Shown here: positions 5,390-9,255 of the stretch, one piece after another | How the letters are laid out: each line of letters starts with the position of its first letter | Numbering within the stretch: position 1 is the stretch's first letter | Translations under genes and position numbers: made by a program | Source of the DNA: Gammaproteobacteria bacterium | Lineage (GTDB): Bacteria; Pseudomonadota; Gammaproteobacteria; Steroidobacterales; Woeseiaceae | Assembly: GCA_029881015.1 (NCBI GenBank) | Contig: JAOUNK010000112.1 | Span: forward strand, 1 to 9,255 | Length of the DNA stretch: 9,255 nucleotides | Reading direction: 5' to 3' | The notes under the pieces: model-generated | Told to the model about the DNA's origin: nothing | What the model saw: the letters and a program-made list of their open reading frames with translations, nothing else | Database searches by the model: none

Positions 5390-7525
5390 CTAGTAAACAT
5401 CCTCTACGGTGTTGTAGACGTTGAACTTGCCCGTCGGCGTGATGACCTCCGGACCCTTGATGACGTGTTTGAGTGTTCGCGTCTTGTCATCGACGACAAC
5501 GATCGCGGACTCCTCTTCCTGGCCGCTCCACACGGAGAACCAGACCTCGTCACCGGCTTTGTTGTACTCGGGTTGAACCACGCGCTTGACACCCTCACCG
5601 AGATCCGCCCATGCGGCGATCGGCAATACCTCAAAGCCTGCTTCGAGGTTGTTGATATCGAATACCGCAATGCTCTGACTGATCGCCTCATCGGGATTCA
5701 GCGGCGCGTCAACCCAGAGATTGGTCGACTTCGGGTGCGACTTGACAAACAGCGAACCGCCGCCCTGACCCTGGAGAACCCGCACGACTTTCCAGGCGTG
5801 CTTCGGGTGACCTTCGGGATCCGTGCCGAGGAACGTGATGTTCGCGTTACCCAGCGCACTTGTTACCCAGACGGGGCCGTATTTCGGATCTTCAAGGTTC
5901 GCGCCGCGACCCGGGTGCGGGATCTTCTCGACGTCGACCAGGGCCGCGAGATTGCGGTCTCGCGAATCAACCACTGCGATCTTGTCCGACTGGTTTGCCG
6001 CGGTAAGGAAGTAGCGTTTGCTGCGATCCCAGCCGCCATCGTGCAGGAAGCGTGCGGCGCCGATATCGGTCACGGTCAGGTTGTCGATGTCGGCGTAGTT
6101 GACCAGCAGGATGTGCCCCGTCTCCTTGACGTTGACGATGAACTCCGGGTGTTCGTGCGATGCGACAATGGCGGCAACGCGCGGCTCCGGATGGTATTCC
6201 TGCGTGTCGACGGTCATGCCACGCGTGGAGACGACCTTCATCGGCTCGAGCGTATCGCCGTCCATGATGACGTATTGCGGCGGCCAGTAGGCCCCGGCTA
6301 TGGCGTACTTGTCCTCATAACCTTTGTACTTGGACGTCTCGACCGAGCGCGCCTCGAGGCCGACCTTGATTTCGGCCACGATCTGCGGCGGATCCATCCA
6401 CAGGTCGATCATGTCCACCTTGGCGTCGCGGCCAATGGTGTAGACGTAGCGGCTCGATGCCGACGTTCGTGAGATGTGAACCGCGTAACCCGTTTTCAGG
6501 ATACTGACGATCTCCTTGGTGTCGCCATCGATAAGAGCAACCTGTCCGCTGTCGCGCAGCGTCACCGAGAAGAAATTCTCGTAGTCACGATCGTGCATCG
6601 GCTTCGTCGGACGATCTTTTGGATCGACCAGGACCTGCCAGGTCGCCTTCATTTCTTCCAGGCCGAACTCCGGCGGCTCCGGCGGTTCCTGCTGCAGGAA
6701 GCGCGCCATCATGTCGATTTCGTAGTCGCTGAGCTCACCGGACGTGCCCCAATTCGGCATGCCGGCCGGCGATCCATAGGTGATCAGCGCCTTCAGGTAG
6801 TCGGTCCCTTTCGGCCGCGTGACATCGGGCGTCAGCGGCTTGCCGGTGGCGCCTTTGCGCAGCACACCGTGGCAGCCCGCGCAGCGCTCGAAGTAAAGCC
6901 GCGTTGACGTGGCGTATTCCTCGGCACTCAGGGTTGGCCCTTCCGGGCTTTGCACGGCTCTCGCCTGCTCCGCCGGAATCGGCGACGGCGTGCCCTGGTA
7001 ACGCATCTCACCCTCACTCGCACCAGGATGCCGTTCGCCGGCCGCCCGGTCTTCGAGACCGGTGTCGCTGCGCACCTTGGCAACTTCTTCGACACTGAAC
7101 GCCGATGCCTCGTTACCCCAGGAGTTGGTCGCGTAGGTCAGGATCGCGGCGATCTCGGCATCGCTCAGATGTCCCATGCCGGGCATGACGGCGTTGTAGA
7201 CGGCACCGTTGACCGTGATTTCCCCACTGCGCCCTTCGATAACGGTCGCCAGCGCGCGGGACCGATCGGCCATGAGGTAGTCCGATTTGGCGAGCGGCGG
7301 AAATGCGCCCGCGAGCCCCAGGCCTGTCGGCTGGTGGCAGGCGCCACAGTGCGTGTTGTAAAGGCCCTGGCCGCTGCTCATCAACTCGGCCATCTCTCCG
7401 GCGGCTGTCTCGGATGCGTGCACGGCAGCATCCTGTGCCAGTAGCGGACCCGGAATGAGCAGGCAGCTTGCCAACGCAATAGTGCGCCAGCGCGATGCCA
7501 GGTTCGAAGTGCCTTGCGTTTTCAT
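5390..7525 (-). CDS. nirS: Cytochrome cd1 nitrite reductase with an extra N-terminal cytochrome c domain
   Basis: Periplasmic NO-forming nitrite reductase, the key denitrification step (NO2- to NO), 711 residues versus roughly 550-600 for usual NirS. Residues 1-31 are a Sec signal peptide (cleavage near LLAQ). A class I cytochrome c domain at about 45-138 has CGACH (60-64) and a Met ligand in VMPGMG (114 or 117). A linker at about 139-200 holds Tyr176 in YQG, matching P. aeruginosa Tyr10. The canonical c domain has CAGCH (215-219) and Met256 in GMPNWG. The d1 eight-bladed propeller runs from about 310 to 711, with d1 ligand His350 in GYAVHISR and catalytic His495 (FLHDGGWD) and His537 (PHPGRG). 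These correspond to P. aeruginosa Cys47/50, His51, Met88, His182, His327 and His369 at one constant offset of 168. The start at 7523-7525 is chosen for GGGGAG 6 bp upstream and a clean signal peptide; an ATG at 7573 would overlap the receptor gene. No maturation genes are in view. Confidence 0.97.
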   Translation of the reverse strand: MKTQGTSNLASRWRTIALASCLLIPGPLLAQDAAVHASETAAGEMAELMSSGQGLYNTHCGACHQPTGLGLAGAFPPLAKSDYLMADRSRALATVIEGRSGEITVNGAVYNAVMPGMGHLSDAEIAAILTYATNSWGNEASAFSVEEVAKVRSDTGLEDRAAGERHPGASEGEMRYQGTPSPIPAEQARAVQSPEGPTLSAEEYATSTRLYFERCAGCHGVLRKGATGKPLTPDVTRPKGTDYLKALITYGSPAGMPNWGTSGELSDYEIDMMARFLQQEPPEPPEFGLEEMKATWQVLVDPKDRPTKPMHDRDYENFFSVTLRDSGQVALIDGDTKEIVSILKTGYAVHISRTSASSRYVYTIGRDAKVDMIDLWMDPPQIVAEIKVGLEARSVETSKYKGYEDKYAIAGAYWPPQYVIMDGDTLEPMKVVSTRGMTVDTQEYHPEPRVAAIVASHEHPEFIVNVKETGHILLVNYADIDNLTVTDIGAARFLHDGGWDRSKRYFLTAANQSDKIAVVDSRDRNLAALVDVEKIPHPGRGANLEDPKYGPVWVTSALGNANITFLGTDPEGHPKHAWKVVRVLQGQGGGSLFVKSHPKSTNLWVDAPLNPDEAISQSIAVFDINNLEAGFEVLPIAAWADLGEGVKRVVQPEYNKAGDEVWFSVWSGQEEESAIVVVDDKTRTLKHVIKGPEVITPTGKFNVYNTVEDVY

Positions 7526-7531
7526 TTCTGT

Positions 7532-7537
7532 CTCCCC
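7532..7537 (-). promoter_or_regulatory. Ribosome-binding site deciding the nirS start
   Basis: GGGGAG (7537 to 7532) is placed 6 bp before the ATG at 7525, inside the 35-bp gap after the receptor stop codon. It favours this start over the ATG 48 bp upstream at 7573, whose product would carry 16 extra, polar residues ahead of the signal peptide. Confidence 0.85.
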
Positions 7538-7560
7538 TTGGGTGCCTGTCTCGAAACTGA

Positions 7561-9255
7561 CTACCAGTTCCATTGCAGGCCAATTGAGTAGTTACGGCCG
7601 GTCTCGGCCAATGTCGGTAGTAAGACGTCGTCCGGCGCCAGGCCACGCACGGCTGACCAGCGCCAACAGGTGCGGTCAGTCAGGTTGCCGATGCCGGCCC
7701 TCACGGTCAGTTGTTCGCTCGCGGCGTGCGCGATAAACACGTCAACGAGGCCACAGCCGGGTGGCTCAAACAGTTCGCCAGCGGATTCATCGCGTCGCGA
7801 CCAGCGGCGGGTCGCTGTCAGTAGCGCGCGAACCTCTGTTTTTTGATCGTATGAATCCCAGTGGACACCGACGACCGCTTCGGCCGGTCCCACCGAGTTC
7901 AGTGGCTGGCCGTTCTCGTCATTCTCACCTCGCGCCCAGTAGGCGGATGCCCGAAGCGAAACGCCCGGCACGGCGGCGGCGATGTCGTGCACCCAGCTCG
8001 CTTCGATGCCGCTGATGCTGGCCGCGCCTATATTGATGGACTGGAACAGGAGGCGACCGCTTTGCGGATCGATGCCGATGCGCGCCTTGGTTTCGATAAA
8101 GTCGCTGTAGTCCGTACGGAATGCGGCAAACTGCAGCCTGGAACGTTCGCCGCTCCAGCGCACGCCGAGTTCCCAGCCATCGGAGGTTTCCGAGCGCAGC
8201 TCGGGGTTCGGGATCGCACGAATATTGAAAAGCGGGATGTCGAGCCCGATATTGGCATCCTCGAAGGGCGGCGCACGGAAACCGCGGGCGTACTGGACGT
8301 AAATGTCGGTGTCATCGCCAAGACGATAGATCGCACCGAGCTTTGGCGAGATGTCGGAATGAGACAGACCGACGACCTGTGTTGACGGATTGTCAGCCGC
8401 GTAGATCGCATCGCTGTCCGGTGACAGGCGAGTCTTGTCCAGGCGCAGGGCAAAAAGCAGTGACCATGGGCCGGTGGACATCTGGTCGGAGACATAGGCC
8501 CCGAACTCACGTTCCTTGGTCACGGGGAAATCGCGAAGCGGAAAGCTTTCGCCCAGGATTTCCGACGTGACACTGCCATCGACAAGGCTGGTCGAAAGTC
8601 CGTCGCGGAGTTCCTCGGTCTTCGACTCGCTGTACTCGAACCCGGCGCCGAAGCGATGCGACCAGTTCCGCAGCTCCACGTCGTGCCAGAGATTCAGTTC
8701 CACACCACGCAGGCGCTGGCTGAAGAAGAAGTCGCGCTCGATCGTTGCGGGTGCCCGTGCAAGCGCGCGTTCATCGACGGTGTGTTGGGCGATGCGCGCA
8801 TCGGCATGGTAGACGCGCAGCAGACCTTCGCTGACGAGGTCCGAATCGAAACGATACTCGGCACTCGCGAGATTGATCGTGTGCCGATCGTCTCCCTCGA
8901 GGCGCGTCGTGGATGCGAAGCGCCCGTCGCCCAGTACCGAGCTGATGTTGGTCGCTGTATCGCGGGTCTGCCGCACAACACTAAGCTGCCAGCCATGACC
9001 AAAGCGGTTCTCACCGACCAGTTTGGCCAGCGCGCCGTCGCGTCGGTAATCTTGCGTATCCGCGGCCACGTCCAGTGCGGCGGACGACTGTTCAGACCCT
9101 TCCCTGAAGCTGCCGGCAAGTATCATCGTCGTACCTGGCCCACGCAGGGCAACACTCGCCTCGGTATTGCGGCTCGCATCGAGCCCGCGGTAGAGCAGCG
9201 ACGCCCGACCGGCGAGCTTGTCGTCACCAGGAAACTGAGAGGGCTGCAGGGTCTG
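7561..9255 (-). CDS. TonB-dependent outer-membrane receptor, heme/hemoglobin class (partial, N-terminus outside window)
   Basis: C-terminal 564 residues of a TonB-dependent active transporter; the frame is open to the window's right edge, so plug domain, TonB box and signal peptide are not seen. The visible part is the 22-stranded barrel. The marker YVQYARGFRAPPFEDANIG (around 8250-8300), the NPELRSE motif with WELGVRWSG just after, the FQSINIGAASISGIE motif, and the closing NLTDRTCWRWSAVRGL plus GRNYSIGLQWNW are typical of the hemoglobin/transferrin/lactoferrin and hemin receptor subfamilies. The last residue is Trp rather than Phe, tolerated in this class. It is the first visible gene of the operon, ending 35 bp before nirS. 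The ligand may be heme or another porphyrin; copper or siderophore transport cannot be excluded without the plug and extracellular loop alignments. Two cysteines near the C-terminus (PPGCG and DRTCW) might form a disulfide. Confidence 0.9.
   Translation of the reverse strand, partial: QTLQPSQFPGDDKLAGRASLLYRGLDASRNTEASVALRGPGTTMILAGSFREGSEQSSAALDVAADTQDYRRDGALAKLVGENRFGHGWQLSVVRQTRDTATNISSVLGDGRFASTTRLEGDDRHTINLASAEYRFDSDLVSEGLLRVYHADARIAQHTVDERALARAPATIERDFFFSQRLRGVELNLWHDVELRNWSHRFGAGFEYSESKTEELRDGLSTSLVDGSVTSEILGESFPLRDFPVTKEREFGAYVSDQMSTGPWSLLFALRLDKTRLSPDSDAIYAADNPSTQVVGLSHSDISPKLGAIYRLGDDTDIYVQYARGFRAPPFEDANIGLDIPLFNIRAIPNPELRSETSDGWELGVRWSGERSRLQFAAFRTDYSDFIETKARIGIDPQSGRLLFQSINIGAASISGIEASWVHDIAAAVPGVSLRASAYWARGENDENGQPLNSVGPAEAVVGVHWDSYDQKTEVRALLTATRRWSRRDESAGELFEPPGCGLVDVFIAHAASEQLTVRAGIGNLTDRTCWRWSAVRGLAPDDVLLPTLAETGRNYSIGLQWNW

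Noticed and set aside
5264..6472. A 402-codon plus-strand open frame opposite nirS and the porin start.
   Set aside because: It lies antisense to highly conserved NirS catalytic sequence and crosses the nirS-porin junction; no family features are visible.
7526..7573. A longer NirS starting at the ATG at 7573.
   Set aside because: It overlaps the receptor stop, adds polar residues before the signal peptide, and lacks the strong ribosome-binding site that precedes 7525.

Overview
The window is GC-rich, densely coded DNA that reads like a Gammaproteobacterium. It carries an RstB/RstA-like two-component pair, a sigma-32-type heat-shock promoter, outer-membrane porins and a TonB receptor, and a periplasmic cd1 nitrite reductase very close to that of Pseudomonas aeruginosa. 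The mix of denitrification, heme-type TonB transport and a DUF4397 lipoprotein suggests an environmental, perhaps marine, denitrifier. The genus cannot be named from the sequence alone. Nothing in the window looks mobile: no transposase, integrase, tRNA, CRISPR array or long DNA repeat was seen.

Left part (1-1758, minus strand, then a divergent promoter region): a sensor histidine kinase cut by the window edge, and upstream of it in the same operon an OmpR-family response regulator. The two genes overlap by 8 bp. The 157-bp gap to the next, divergent gene holds 10-bp-phased ACAT-type half-sites that resemble the E. coli RstA box, so the regulator probably controls the neighbouring lipoprotein gene, itself, or both.

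Middle part (1759-4145): a plus-strand outer-membrane lipoprotein with a Gly-Asp-rich stalk, an EF-hand-like loop and four DUF4397-type repeats, ending at a clear intrinsic terminator. Facing it is a minus-strand small heat-shock protein (Hsp20) with its own strong terminator and a sigma-32-like promoter. Its 5' leader can fold into two adjacent hairpins, the second of which buries the whole Shine-Dalgarno sequence in a fourU-like helix. It therefore looks heat-controlled at both transcription and translation.

Right part (4146-9255, minus strand): a compact operon read right to left, made of a TonB-dependent receptor of the heme/hemoglobin class (N-terminus outside the window), a cd1 nitrite reductase NirS, and an alginate-export-type outer-membrane porin. 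The gaps are 35 bp and 2 bp. The NirS is unusual: all the expected catalytic residues are present, but an extra class I cytochrome c domain is fused in front of the normal c-d1 core, so it carries two c-hemes plus d1 and may contain its own electron donor. No nir maturation or d1-biosynthesis genes are in view. The operon combines outer-membrane uptake of a TonB-class ligand, periplasmic nitrite reduction and a diffusion pore. The most interesting points are this fused NirS with its transport partners, the predicted RNA thermometer, and the phased regulator site.
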